DNA of 64,000 bases from Ruegeria pomeroyi (GTDB taxonomy: Bacteria; Pseudomonadota; Alphaproteobacteria; Rhodobacterales; Rhodobacteraceae): the NCBI RefSeq assembly GCF_021405525.1, contig NZ_JAGQAG010000001.1, positions 124,001-188,000 of the forward strand. Reading direction: 5' to 3'. Position 1 is the first letter of the stretch. Each line of letters begins with the position of its first letter. Both the position numbers and the translations under genes were made by a program. The notes below the pieces were generated by a model. That model was not told where the DNA came from, did not search any database, and saw nothing but the letters and a program-made list of their open reading frames with translations. Positions 30,006-38,564 of the stretch are shown here, one piece after another.

Positions 30006-30586
30006 TCCGCCAACAGCGTGCAGCAGCCAGCATAAAGCGATCCATTCAGCATCAGCCCCACATCCAGCCCATAGGCCCGGTCGGACATGCCGTCATGGCA
30101 CTGCATTTGCCGCAGGATGGCAACGTTCTGACCCAATGTCAGGGCGTAGCGATCGTTCACGCCGGCCCCGGGCTTGAGCAGACCGGCCGGCAGAGCCTGC
30201 TCCGCCTCACCCAAGATCTGGAACTGCGCCCCGACTCCCTGCTCGACGGTCAGCGACCAGAACGGCTCGTTCCCGGAACAGATGAAACGCTGGGTCATCC
30301 AGACCCCGTCGGCCTCGGACTGCTGCTGCATGTAACGCATCGAGACCCAACCGCTCATCTCGTTCACGTTCACCCGGCCCCAACCGCCGCCAAAGGTCAG
30401 GTCGACAACTTCGACCCCAACCGCATCGGGCGCCAGCGTGCCGATCACCTCGGACCCGGCCGAAGGTTCTTCGCGCACGTTCAGCACATCGTCCGCCGCA
30501 ACCCCGATCACATCGAACAGTGCCGGTACCGGATCGGCGGCAAGCGGTGCGGCAAACACCAGCAGCAGGGCGAAAAGCCACCTCAT
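30002..30586 (-). CDS. Exported SH3-domain protein
   Basis: 194 residues: signal peptide MRWLFALLLVFAAPLAAD, a bacterial SH3 domain (about 20-90; VLNVREEPSAGSEVIGTLAP and GWGRVNVNEMSGWVSMRYM) and a C-terminal region with CSGNEPFWSLTVEQG and several cysteines (MQCHDGMSDRAYG, GCC) like the COG3650 group. Probably periplasmic and possibly wall-binding; exact role unknown. It overlaps the ABC-2 permease gene by 4 bp and so is likely cotranscribed with it. Confidence 0.8.
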   Translation of the reverse strand: MRWLFALLLVFAAPLAADPVPALFDVIGVAADDVLNVREEPSAGSEVIGTLAPDAVGVEVVDLTFGGGWGRVNVNEMSGWVSMRYMQQQSEADGVWMTQRFICSGNEPFWSLTVEQGVGAQFQILGEAEQALPAGLLKPGAGVNDRYALTLGQNVAILRQMQCHDGMSDRAYGLDVGLMLNGSLYAGCCTLLAD

Positions 30587-31404
30587 CGCCGCGCGTACCA
30601 GCTAGCCGAGACATGGCGACGGGTATAGAATTCGCCCATCAGCCCGATCATGATCAGGATAATTCCCAGCCACAACGAATAGTGCCAATTGCTGTTATGC
30701 GGGAAATAGTTGCGGAATACGAAGCCGCGACATTGGTCGATTGCGTGAAACAACGGGTTCCAATCGAACATGGCCAGCATGTAACCTGGTAACGTGTTTG
30801 CCACGAACATCTTACCCGAGGCGATCATGTTGGCGCGCTGGTAAAGCGTGGTCATAACCCCCACCAGCATCGGTGCCCAGGGCTTGATCGACAGAAATAC
30901 CAGCCCGACCGCACAGCCGGTGAACCAGGCCAGCATCAGCATTCCAAACGCGCCCGCAGGATCCTCCACCTCGATCGGCTTAAAGGCAACATGATAGCCA
31001 AAGAGAATCAGGAACAGCGTCAGCAATTGGGTATAGAGCGACCCCAAGGCCGCAGATAGGATAGCAATGATCGTATTCATGGGTGCATGCTTCATCATTG
31101 CGCTGTTGGGCCCCTCGGCCCCGGCAACCGCACCCACCGTCTTGATGTGCACCATGAACAGGAAAATGCCCGACATGATGTAAAGCAGGAAATCGCCCCG
31201 GATCGCCGAACCGCGAAGCCCCAGCATCGAAAACATCATGTAGAACACCAGCACAAAGACCAGGATCTGCATCATGTTCTTGCCCAACGCCGCGTAGGCA
31301 TTGGAATGGCCCTGACGGACACCCCGCACCACGTTGTGAAAGATGAGCTCTGCCATGGTGATGGCGCCGCTCAATAGGGATTTGTGTTGCCGGTATCGAA
31401 ACAC
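30583..31404 (-). CDS. ABC-2 type permease, polysaccharide export (KpsM-like)
   Basis: 273 residues with about six membrane segments in the ABC-2 pattern: a cytoplasmic N-terminal helix, then QILVFVLVFYMMFSMLGL, FLLYIMSGIFLFMVHI, LTLFLILFGYHVAF, MLMLAWFTGCAVGLVF, and a last pair with NWHYSLWLGIILIMIGL. Resembles the membrane subunit of capsule or O-antigen exporters; the ATPase is not in the window. Start uncertain: GTG at 31404 has GGAAAG 7 nt upstream, GTG at 31440 is the alternative. Divergent from cysQ and next to glycan genes, which suits a role in exporting their product. Confidence 0.8.
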   Translation of the reverse strand: MFRYRQHKSLLSGAITMAELIFHNVVRGVRQGHSNAYAALGKNMMQILVFVLVFYMMFSMLGLRGSAIRGDFLLYIMSGIFLFMVHIKTVGAVAGAEGPNSAMMKHAPMNTIIAILSAALGSLYTQLLTLFLILFGYHVAFKPIEVEDPAGAFGMLMLAWFTGCAVGLVFLSIKPWAPMLVGVMTTLYQRANMIASGKMFVANTLPGYMLAMFDWNPLFHAIDQCRGFVFRNYFPHNSNWHYSLWLGIILIMIGLMGEFYTRRHVSASWYARR

Positions 31405-31522
31405 GGTGCTGCTTTCCGTTGAATTGCCCAAGCCTTGCACGGAATTCTTGCCGTTCCGTTGCCATCACAGCATAAGGGCTCCTGCATCTTGGATCAACAA
31501 ATCCCACGATCGGAGCATTTTT

Positions 31523-32320
31523 GTGACCTACGAGGAACTAATTCCTGTCATCCGCCGCCTGGCGCTCGAGGCGGGCGACCAGATCATGGCGATCTACAAC
31601 GCCGACGATTTCGCGGTGAAGGTGAAATCTGATTCCAGCCCGGTGACCGATGCGGACGAGGCCGCCGACGCGCTGATCTCAACCGGTTTGCGGGCGGCCT
31701 TCCCCGATATCCTGCTGGTGACCGAGGAACAGGCGGCCTCGCACAGCCAGACGGGCGATACCTTCCTGATCGTCGATCCGCTGGACGGGACCAAAGAATT
31801 CATCAACCGGCGCGGCGATTTTACGGTGAATATCGCGCTGGTGGAAAGTGGCACGCCAACGCGCGGGGTGGTCTATGCCCCGGCCAAGGGGCGGATGTTC
31901 TATACTCTGGCCGACGGTTCGTCGGTCGAGGAGACCGGCGCACTGGACAAAGAGACCCCCGGTGAACTCTCTCCGATCCGAGTGGCGCAAGCGGATAATG
32001 CCGCGTTGATGGTGGTGGCGTCGAAATCGCACCGCGACCAGGCGACCGAGGATTACATCGGCAAATACGCCGTCAAGGACAGCAAGAGCGCCGGTTCCTC
32101 GCTGAAATTCTGTCTGGTGGCCACGGGCGAGGCCGATCTTTACCCGCGTGTTGGCCGCACCATGGAATGGGACACCGCCGCCGGTCACGCCGTTCTGGCC
32201 GGAGCCGGGGGCAAGGTGGTACGTTTCGACAATCACCAGCCGCTGACCTATGGCAAGGAAGGCTATGCCAACCCGTTCTTCATCGCCTACGCGCCCAGCG
32301 TCACCCTCAAGGAAGCCTGA
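31523..32320 (+). CDS. cysQ: 3'(2'),5'-bisphosphate nucleotidase CysQ
   Basis: Hydrolyses PAP, the by-product of PAPS-using sulfotransferases and of sulfate assimilation, to AMP. 265 residues of the inositol-monophosphatase fold with metal motifs VTEEQ, DPLDGTKEF and WDTAAGHAV. Begins at a GTG preceded by CGGAG; no nearby ATG fits. The stop TGA abuts the kdsB ATG directly. A sulfotransferase gene lies 5 kb downstream on the same strand, a plausible source of the PAP. Confidence 0.92.
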   Translation: MTYEELIPVIRRLALEAGDQIMAIYNADDFAVKVKSDSSPVTDADEAADALISTGLRAAFPDILLVTEEQAASHSQTGDTFLIVDPLDGTKEFINRRGDFTVNIALVESGTPTRGVVYAPAKGRMFYTLADGSSVEETGALDKETPGELSPIRVAQADNAALMVVASKSHRDQATEDYIGKYAVKDSKSAGSSLKFCLVATGEADLYPRVGRTMEWDTAAGHAVLAGAGGKVVRFDNHQPLTYGKEGYANPFFIAYAPSVTLKEA

Positions 32321-33121
32321 ATGTCCGTGCTCATCGCCATTCCCGCCCGCTATGCCTCGACCCGCTATCCCGGCAAGCCGCTGGTCAGCCTGACCGGCGC
32401 CAGTGGCAAGGAAATGACGCTGATCGAACGCTCGTGGCGGGCGGCGATGGCGGTACGTGGCGCCGACCGGGTGGTGGTCGCCACCGATGACGACCGCATC
32501 CGCGAGGTGGCCGAAGGGTTCGGGGCCGAGGTCGTCATGACCTCGTCCAACTGCGTCAACGGCACCGAGCGCTGCGCCGAGGCGCATGCTGCGCTGGGCG
32601 GTGGGCACGACATTGTCGTGAACCTGCAGGGCGACGCGCCGCTGACGCCGCACTGGTTTGTCGAAGACCTTATTTCGGGGCTGCGCGCCGCGCCCGGGGC
32701 CGACATCGCCACGCCGGTGCTGCGCTGCGACGGGATGGCACTGAACAGTTTTCTGAACGACCGCAAACATGGCCGCGTCGGCGGAACCACGGCGGTGTTC
32801 GCCGCCGACCGCAGCGCGCTTTACTTCTCCAAAGAGGTGATCCCCTTCACCTCGCAGATCTATGCCGACGACGCGCCTACCCCGGTGTTCCACCATGTCG
32901 GCGTCTATGCCTATCGCCCCGGCGCGCTGGCGGATTATCCGACCTGGCCGATGGGGCCGCTGGAAACCCTCGAGGGGCTGGAACAGCTGCGTTTCATGGA
33001 AAACGGGCGCAAGGTTCTGTGTGTCGAGGTCGAGGCGCGCGGGCGCCAGTTCTGGGAGCTGAACAACCCCGAAGACGTGGCCCGGATCGAAGAGATGATG
33101 GCCGCCATGGGGCTGGACTGA
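32321..33121 (+). CDS. kdsB: CMP-Kdo synthetase KdsB
   Basis: Activates Kdo as CMP-Kdo for lipopolysaccharide core or capsule linker synthesis. 266 residues: IAIPARYASTRYPGKPL at the N terminus, VVVATDD, NGTERCAEA, VVNLQGDAP with the metal-binding Asp, and GVYAYRPGAL. A short insert GASGKEMTLIERSW widens the first loop. Directly behind cysQ without a gap; a glycosyltransferase follows after 13 bp with GAGGG before its ATG. Confidence 0.93.
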   Translation: MSVLIAIPARYASTRYPGKPLVSLTGASGKEMTLIERSWRAAMAVRGADRVVVATDDDRIREVAEGFGAEVVMTSSNCVNGTERCAEAHAALGGGHDIVVNLQGDAPLTPHWFVEDLISGLRAAPGADIATPVLRCDGMALNSFLNDRKHGRVGGTTAVFAADRSALYFSKEVIPFTSQIYADDAPTPVFHHVGVYAYRPGALADYPTWPMGPLETLEGLEQLRFMENGRKVLCVEVEARGRQFWELNNPEDVARIEEMMAAMGLD

Positions 33122-33134
33122 CACGAGGGACCGG

Positions 33135-34178
33135 ATGACCAGCAGCCCCGCACCGCCGCTCTCGCCGATCGGATGGGCCGATGCCTATCGGTTGCGGTGG
33201 AAGCGGCGGCGGTTGCTCTGGCGCGCATTCCGCAGCCGCCACGCGCTGACGGCGCTGTCCGACCGCACTGCGGCGATCCGTCCGGGTCAGGTGTTGGCGG
33301 TCACCACGCTCAGGAACGAGGCGCTGCGCCTGCCCTGGTTCCTGGACTATTACCGCACCCTCGGTGTCGATCACTTTCTGATGGTCGACAATGGCAGCGA
33401 TGACGGCAGCGTCGAGATGCTGGCGGCACAGAACGATGTCTCGCTCTGGCTGACAGGGGCCAGTTATCGCGATGCGCGCTTTGGGCTCGACTGGATGACA
33501 TGGCTTCAGATGCGCCACGCGCACGGGCATTGGTGCCTGATGGTCGATGTGGACGAGCTGCTGGTCTATGCACATCACGACCGCCGCGACCTGCATGCAT
33601 TGACTGGCTGGCTGAATGGGCAAGGGCGGGACAGCTTTGGCGCCCATATGCTGGACCTTTACCCCAAGGGGCCGGTCGCGGCGCAGATCCATGCGCCGGG
33701 CGACGATCCGCTGGATATCCTGCACTGGTTCGATGCCGGCCCCTATCGGGCCCAGCGCCAACAGCCACTGGGGAACCTGTGGGTTCAGGGCGGCGCGCGC
33801 GAGCGGATGTTCTTTGCCGATGAGCCGCGCCGATCACCGACATTGAACAAGATACCGCTGATCCGCTGGGACCGACGTTATGCCTATGTGAACTCGTGTC
33901 ATTCCGCCCTGCCCCGCCGACTGAACGCGGCCTATGGCGGGCCGGGGGACAGCGCGCCCTCGGGCGTGCTGCTTCACACCAAATTTCTGCCCGACATTGT
34001 TTCCAGATCGGCCGAAGAAAAGACCCGACAGCAGCATTTTCACACGCCTGCCGATTTCGACCATTACTATGACGAGCTGACCGCCTCACCCGATTTCTGG
34101 ACATCATCCTCGACCCGGTTCGCGGGCTGGACGCAATTGAGCGCGCTCGGGCTTCTTTCGCCCGGAGGTTGGAATTAG
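33135..34178 (+). CDS. Family 2-like glycosyltransferase (first of two paralogues)
   Basis: 347 residues with a GT-A fold of the Glyco_tranf_2_4 type: TTLRNEALRLPWFLDYYRTL, then GVDHFLMVDNGSDDGS (nucleotide-sugar and DxD-like region), and DVDELLVY as the likely metal-binding DxD. No membrane segment, so a cytoplasmic enzyme. The acceptor and sugar are unknown. About half of its residues appear identical to the next gene over the shared region, for example NLWVQGG and VLLHTKFL. Part of cysQ-kdsB-glycosyltransferase row. Confidence 0.85.
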   Translation: MTSSPAPPLSPIGWADAYRLRWKRRRLLWRAFRSRHALTALSDRTAAIRPGQVLAVTTLRNEALRLPWFLDYYRTLGVDHFLMVDNGSDDGSVEMLAAQNDVSLWLTGASYRDARFGLDWMTWLQMRHAHGHWCLMVDVDELLVYAHHDRRDLHALTGWLNGQGRDSFGAHMLDLYPKGPVAAQIHAPGDDPLDILHWFDAGPYRAQRQQPLGNLWVQGGARERMFFADEPRRSPTLNKIPLIRWDRRYAYVNSCHSALPRRLNAAYGGPGDSAPSGVLLHTKFLPDIVSRSAEEKTRQQHFHTPADFDHYYDELTASPDFWTSSSTRFAGWTQLSALGLLSPGGWN

Positions 34179-34355
34179 AGCCAGAATACAACCGAGACCT
34201 GGGGAAAGTCACGGTTACGGCATCAGGATTGACGTAACGCTTTCTAAACCCGTTGCTTCCATAGATGTTTCAGTGACATAAACGGTCAATACCAATAGGG
34301 TTTGTTGGTTATAAGTACCGGGCATGCTCGCGTCATAAGAAGAGTGGATAGCAGC

Positions 34356-35366
34356 GTGAGCCTTTGGGACTCCTATCGGATGAGAGTGCGGCGCAAGCGC
34401 CGTCTTTTGCGTTGCATCCGCAAATCTCGGGAATTGCGCGCCGTTCAGAACAATACCGCTGCAATTCGACCCGGCGATGTTCTCTTGGTCTCGACTGTCC
34501 GGAACGAAAAGATCCGCCTGCCCTACTTTTTGCGTTACTACCGCGAGCTGGGTATCGACCATTTCCTGATCGTCGACAATGACAGCACCGATGGCACGCT
34601 CGATTATCTCAGCGGGCATTCCGATGTGTCGGTCTGGCACACCACGCACAGCTATAAATCCGCCACCTTCGGCGTCGACTGGATGAACTGGCTGAAGCGG
34701 AACTATGCACATAACCATTGGGTCCTAGTCGTCGATCCCGACGAATTCTTCATTTACCCTTTCTGCGACACGCGCCCTATCCAGGCGCTGACCGACTGGC
34801 TCGACAATTCCTCGATCCGGTCATTCAGCGCCATGCTGATCGATGTCTATCCCAAGGGCCGAATCGACGATGTCCCCTATGCCGAGGGGCAGAACCCGCT
34901 AGAGATTGCGAATTGGTTCGACAGTGGCAACTATTCGATCAAGAAGAACCCCGAATACGGCAATCTCTGGATCCAGGGCGGTCCGCGCAGCCGGGTGTTC
35001 TTTCCCGACAACCCTAAAAAGGCACCCGCACTGAACAAGACTCCGCTGGTTAAATGGAACCGGCGGTATGCCTATGTAAGCTCGACCCACGCCTTGCTGC
35101 CGCGCGGCCTTAATCAGGTTTATGACGAGTGGGGCGGTGAAAAGGCCAGCGGCGCGCTGCTGCATACCAAGTTTCTGAACACGTTCACTGCCAAGGCAGC
35201 CGAGGAGCTGACACGCCGCCAGCACTACTCCAACTCGGTTGAATACAAGGCCTATGCGGACCGGGTGCAGGACCAGCCCGACCTGTGGTGCAAATGGTCC
35301 GAGAAATACATCAACTGGCGCCAACTCGAGATCCTCGGCCTCATGTCCAAGGGGAACTGGGCATGA
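34356..35366 (+). CDS. Family 2-like glycosyltransferase (second paralogue)
   Basis: 336 residues from the GTG at 34356 (MSLWDSYRMRVRRKRR), which aligns with the paralogue's WADAYRLRWKRRR; the frame stays open to a TTG at 34302 and an ATG exists at 34380. Same layout: STVRNEKIRLPYFLRYYREL, GIDHFLIVDNDSTDGT, and VVDPDEFFIYPF as the metal site. A 177-bp gap before it has somewhat lower GC and could hold a promoter. ATGA overlap with the next gene. Confidence 0.83.
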   Translation: MSLWDSYRMRVRRKRRLLRCIRKSRELRAVQNNTAAIRPGDVLLVSTVRNEKIRLPYFLRYYRELGIDHFLIVDNDSTDGTLDYLSGHSDVSVWHTTHSYKSATFGVDWMNWLKRNYAHNHWVLVVDPDEFFIYPFCDTRPIQALTDWLDNSSIRSFSAMLIDVYPKGRIDDVPYAEGQNPLEIANWFDSGNYSIKKNPEYGNLWIQGGPRSRVFFPDNPKKAPALNKTPLVKWNRRYAYVSSTHALLPRGLNQVYDEWGGEKASGALLHTKFLNTFTAKAAEELTRRQHYSNSVEYKAYADRVQDQPDLWCKWSEKYINWRQLEILGLMSKGNWA

Positions 35367-37063
35367 GCACGGTCGGTATCGTCATGCTGGTTCATACTGC
35401 GCTCGATCGTGCACAGCAGGTGGCACACCACTGGACCGCCTCTGGCTGTCCCGTAGTGATCCATGTCGACCGCAAGGTGCCCCGGAAGGCGTTCAAGGCG
35501 TTTCACGATGCCTGCATCAAGGACCCGCTGATCCGGTTCAGCACCCGACACCGCTGCGATTGGGGGACCTGGGGGATCGTCGCGGCATCTCAATCGGCGT
35601 CCGAGCAACTGCTCGAGGAATTCACCGATATCCGGCATGTCTATCTGGCTTCCGGTTCGTGCCTGCCGCTAAGACCTGTGCAAGAGCTGATCGACTATCT
35701 GGCCGCCCGGCCACGCACCGATTTCATCGAAAGCGCCACCACCGCCGATGTACCCTGGACCGTCGGCGGCCTCGATCACGAACGCTTCACCCTGCGCTTT
35801 CCCTTTTCTTGGAAAAAGCATCGCTATCTATTCGACAGATACGTCAGCTTTCAGCGGCGCTTGGGATTCAAGCGCAAGATACCCGCTGGGCTGGTGCCAC
35901 ATATGGGCAGCCAGTGGTGGTGCCTGACGCGGCATACCTTGTCTGCGATCCTTCAGGACCCCGAGCGCGACACTTATGACCGCTATTTCCGCAAGGTCTG
36001 GATCCCCGACGAGAGTTACTTCCAGACGCTGGCCCGACAGTTCTCGGCCAATATCGAAAGCCGCTCTCTGACGCTGAGCAAGTTCGATTTTCAAGGCAAA
36101 CCGCATATTTTCTACGACGATCACCTGCAATTGCTGCGCCGGTCCGACTGTTTCGTCGCGCGCAAGATTTGGCCACGGGCCGAACGCCTGTATCAGGCCT
36201 TTCTGACCGACCAGGCCGGTGCCATGAAACGAACCGAACCGAACCCGGGCAAGATCGACCGGATTTTTGCCAAGGCGGTCGAGCGTCGAACGCGTGGACG
36301 CGACGGGCTGTATATGCAAAGCCGCTATCCCCGCCATGGCAACGAAAACGGCCTTACCTCGAACCCCTATTCGATGTTCCAGGGCTTTACCGAACTGTTC
36401 GAGGATTTCGAGCCCTGGTTGTCCAGGGCCACCGGAACCCGGGTACATGGGCATCTCTTTGGCCCCGACCGCGCCGAATTCTCCGGTGGTGAGCGGCTGA
36501 TCAACGGCGCGCTTAGCGATTGCGCCCAGCTACGAGACTATAACCCTACCAGCTTCCTTACCTCACTGATCTGGAACACAAGGGGTGAGCGACAGTGTTT
36601 CCAGTTCGGCCCCGCCGACAATCAGGAAATCAACTGGCTGCTGGCACGCGACCCCAACGCTCAGATCTCGGTCATTACCGGCGCCTGGGCGGTGCCGCTG
36701 TTCAAGTCGAACCGCAACTTTGCCGACCTGCGCAAGGAGGCCGCGCGCCTGCAAAGGATCGAAAGCAAGCATCTGGAGATCCTGCGCTCGGTCTGGACAA
36801 AGGCGCGGGTGCGGATCTGGACCATGGCCGAGTTTGTCGAGGCCCCGATGGAACCCATCCAGACCATCGTCGATGAAATCGGGCAATCCAGCCCGCGCCG
36901 CCTGACCGAAGCGCCGACAATGGTCGATCTGACCGGCTTTGGACAGTTCCTGCAGAACCTCAAGAATCAGGGCATGCACCCCTATTTGATGGGCGATTTT
37001 CCGGTCGAGCCGGCCCCGGTCAACAACCCCAAACCCAACCGCAAACCCTATCTGGTGCGATAA
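35363..37063 (+). CDS. GT14-type (Core-2/I-branching) glycosyltransferase with DUF5928-like C terminus
   Basis: 566 residues. The N-terminal half (about 1-280) resembles beta-1,6-N-acetylglucosaminyl/xylosyltransferases: MLVHTALDRAQQVAHHW, HVDRKVPRKAF, a WGTWGIV block, YLASGSCLPLR and GSQWWCLTR, with the late IPDESYFQTL carrying the acidic catalytic residue. The C-terminal half is a separate region I know only as DUF5928-like, with LSDCAQLRDYNPTSFLTSL. The ATG at 35363 overlaps the previous stop (ATGA). Bacterial GT14 enzymes are uncommon outside roseobacter-like groups; the product is probably a branched surface glycan. Confidence 0.82.
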   Translation: MSTVGIVMLVHTALDRAQQVAHHWTASGCPVVIHVDRKVPRKAFKAFHDACIKDPLIRFSTRHRCDWGTWGIVAASQSASEQLLEEFTDIRHVYLASGSCLPLRPVQELIDYLAARPRTDFIESATTADVPWTVGGLDHERFTLRFPFSWKKHRYLFDRYVSFQRRLGFKRKIPAGLVPHMGSQWWCLTRHTLSAILQDPERDTYDRYFRKVWIPDESYFQTLARQFSANIESRSLTLSKFDFQGKPHIFYDDHLQLLRRSDCFVARKIWPRAERLYQAFLTDQAGAMKRTEPNPGKIDRIFAKAVERRTRGRDGLYMQSRYPRHGNENGLTSNPYSMFQGFTELFEDFEPWLSRATGTRVHGHLFGPDRAEFSGGERLINGALSDCAQLRDYNPTSFLTSLIWNTRGERQCFQFGPADNQEINWLLARDPNAQISVITGAWAVPLFKSNRNFADLRKEAARLQRIESKHLEILRSVWTKARVRIWTMAEFVEAPMEPIQTIVDEIGQSSPRRLTEAPTMVDLTGFGQFLQNLKNQGMHPYLMGDFPVEPAPVNNPKPNRKPYLVR

Positions 37064-37069
37064 GGACGT

Positions 37070-38509
37070 ATGAGCAGCCCTTTCGATTACTTTGTCGTCT
37101 TCGCCGAAATGCGGACCGGCTCCAACTTTCTCGAGGCGAACCTGAACGCGCTGGACGGGGTGGCCTGTGTCGGCGAGGCGTTCAACCCGCATTTCATCGG
37201 CTATCCCAACAAGACCGAGATACTGGAAATCAGCCAGCAGATGCGCGACGCCGATCCGCAATGCCTGATCGACGCGGTGCGGGACGCGCGCGGGGTTCTG
37301 GCCGGGTTCCGGTTCTTTCACGATCACGATCCGCGCGTTCTGGGCCTTGTCCTGTCCGATCCGCGCTGCGCCAAGATCATCCTGACCCGAAATCCGCTCG
37401 ACAGCTATGTCTCGTGGAAGATCGCCAAGGAAACCGGACAGTGGAAACTGACCAACATCAAGCGTCGGAAAGAGGCACAGGCCCACTTCAATGCCGAGGA
37501 ATTCGCACGCCACGTCGAGGCGTTACAGGATTTCCAGGTCTTTCTGCTCAACAGCCTTCAGCGCAGTGGCCAGACCCCGTTCTATGTCGCCTATGAGGAT
37601 CTTCAGGACCTGGCGGTGATGAACGGGCTGGCGCAATGGCTGGGCGTGCCCGCGCGGCTGGACCAACTGGATGACAACCTGAAGCGCCAGAACCCCAGCC
37701 CGGTCACGTCCAAGGTGGTGAATGCGGGTGAGATGGTCGAGGCCCTGAGTGGGCTGGACCGTTTCAACCTGACACGGACTCCCAATTTCGAACCGCGCCG
37801 CGGCCCTGCGGTACCGACCTATGTTACCGGCGCGGTGACACCTTTGATCTATCTGCCGGTGCGTGGCGGCCCCGAGGACGAGGTTCGCCGCTGGATGGCA
37901 GATCTGGACGGTGTTGTCGATGCGGCACTGGGCACCGGCCTGAACCAGAAACAGGTACGCGGCTGGCTCAAGGGTAACGAGGGACACCGCTCGTTCACGG
38001 TGCTGCGTCACCCTCTGGCACGTGCGCATTCGGCCTTTTGCCATCGCATCCTGAACAAGGGGCCGGGCTGTTTCACCAAGATCCGCAACACCCTGCGCCG
38101 ACAGTTCAACCTGCCGATACCCGAGGACAGCCCCGGCCCGGATTACGGGCGCGCCGATCACCGCGCCGCGTTCGAGGCGTTTCTGGAATTTGTCCGCATG
38201 AACCTCGCCGGACAGACAGCGATCCGCATTGACGGATCCTGGTGCAGTCAGGCTCAGGCGCTAAACAGCTTTTCCGACTTCGTCAGTCCAGACCTGATCC
38301 TGCGCGAAGACGAAATCGCGAGCGATTTGCCTGCGCTGGCCCGCCGCTTCGGCCATGCCGAACCACCCGAACCGCCTCGTGCCGCCCCCGATACGCCGAT
38401 CCCGCTGGGCGATATCTATGATGACGCGCTCGAGGCGCTGGCCGCCGACATCTATCAGCGCGACTATATCCTGTTCGGGTTCGGGAAATGGGCCGGCAGC
38501 CAGGCGTGA
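37070..38509 (+). CDS. Two-domain sulfotransferase (NodH-like N terminus)
   Basis: 479 residues. The N-terminal domain (about 1-235) matches NodH/Stf0-type sulfotransferases: FAEMRTGSNFLEANLNAL is the 5'-phosphosulfate loop, and KIILTRNPLDSYVSWKIAK the 3'-phosphate site. The C-terminal domain (about 250-479) repeats a sulfotransferase-like site, FTVLRHPLARAHSAFCHRIL, like Sulfotransfer_2 proteins. It begins 6 bp after the GT14 gene, so it probably sulfates the glycan built there, with cysQ clearing the PAP. Confidence 0.83.
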   Translation: MSSPFDYFVVFAEMRTGSNFLEANLNALDGVACVGEAFNPHFIGYPNKTEILEISQQMRDADPQCLIDAVRDARGVLAGFRFFHDHDPRVLGLVLSDPRCAKIILTRNPLDSYVSWKIAKETGQWKLTNIKRRKEAQAHFNAEEFARHVEALQDFQVFLLNSLQRSGQTPFYVAYEDLQDLAVMNGLAQWLGVPARLDQLDDNLKRQNPSPVTSKVVNAGEMVEALSGLDRFNLTRTPNFEPRRGPAVPTYVTGAVTPLIYLPVRGGPEDEVRRWMADLDGVVDAALGTGLNQKQVRGWLKGNEGHRSFTVLRHPLARAHSAFCHRILNKGPGCFTKIRNTLRRQFNLPIPEDSPGPDYGRADHRAAFEAFLEFVRMNLAGQTAIRIDGSWCSQAQALNSFSDFVSPDLILREDEIASDLPALARRFGHAEPPEPPRAAPDTPIPLGDIYDDALEALAADIYQRDYILFGFGKWAGSQA

Positions 38510-38564
38510 CACAGATTGGCTAGGCTCCGAGATCTGGCATGAGATCAGCGCAGTCTTGCGCCAC

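Noticed and set aside
34229-34290. TTGACG and TTGCTT boxes ahead of the second glycosyltransferase
   Set aside because: Spacing to possible -10 boxes is acceptable only with poor matches, so no promoter is called.
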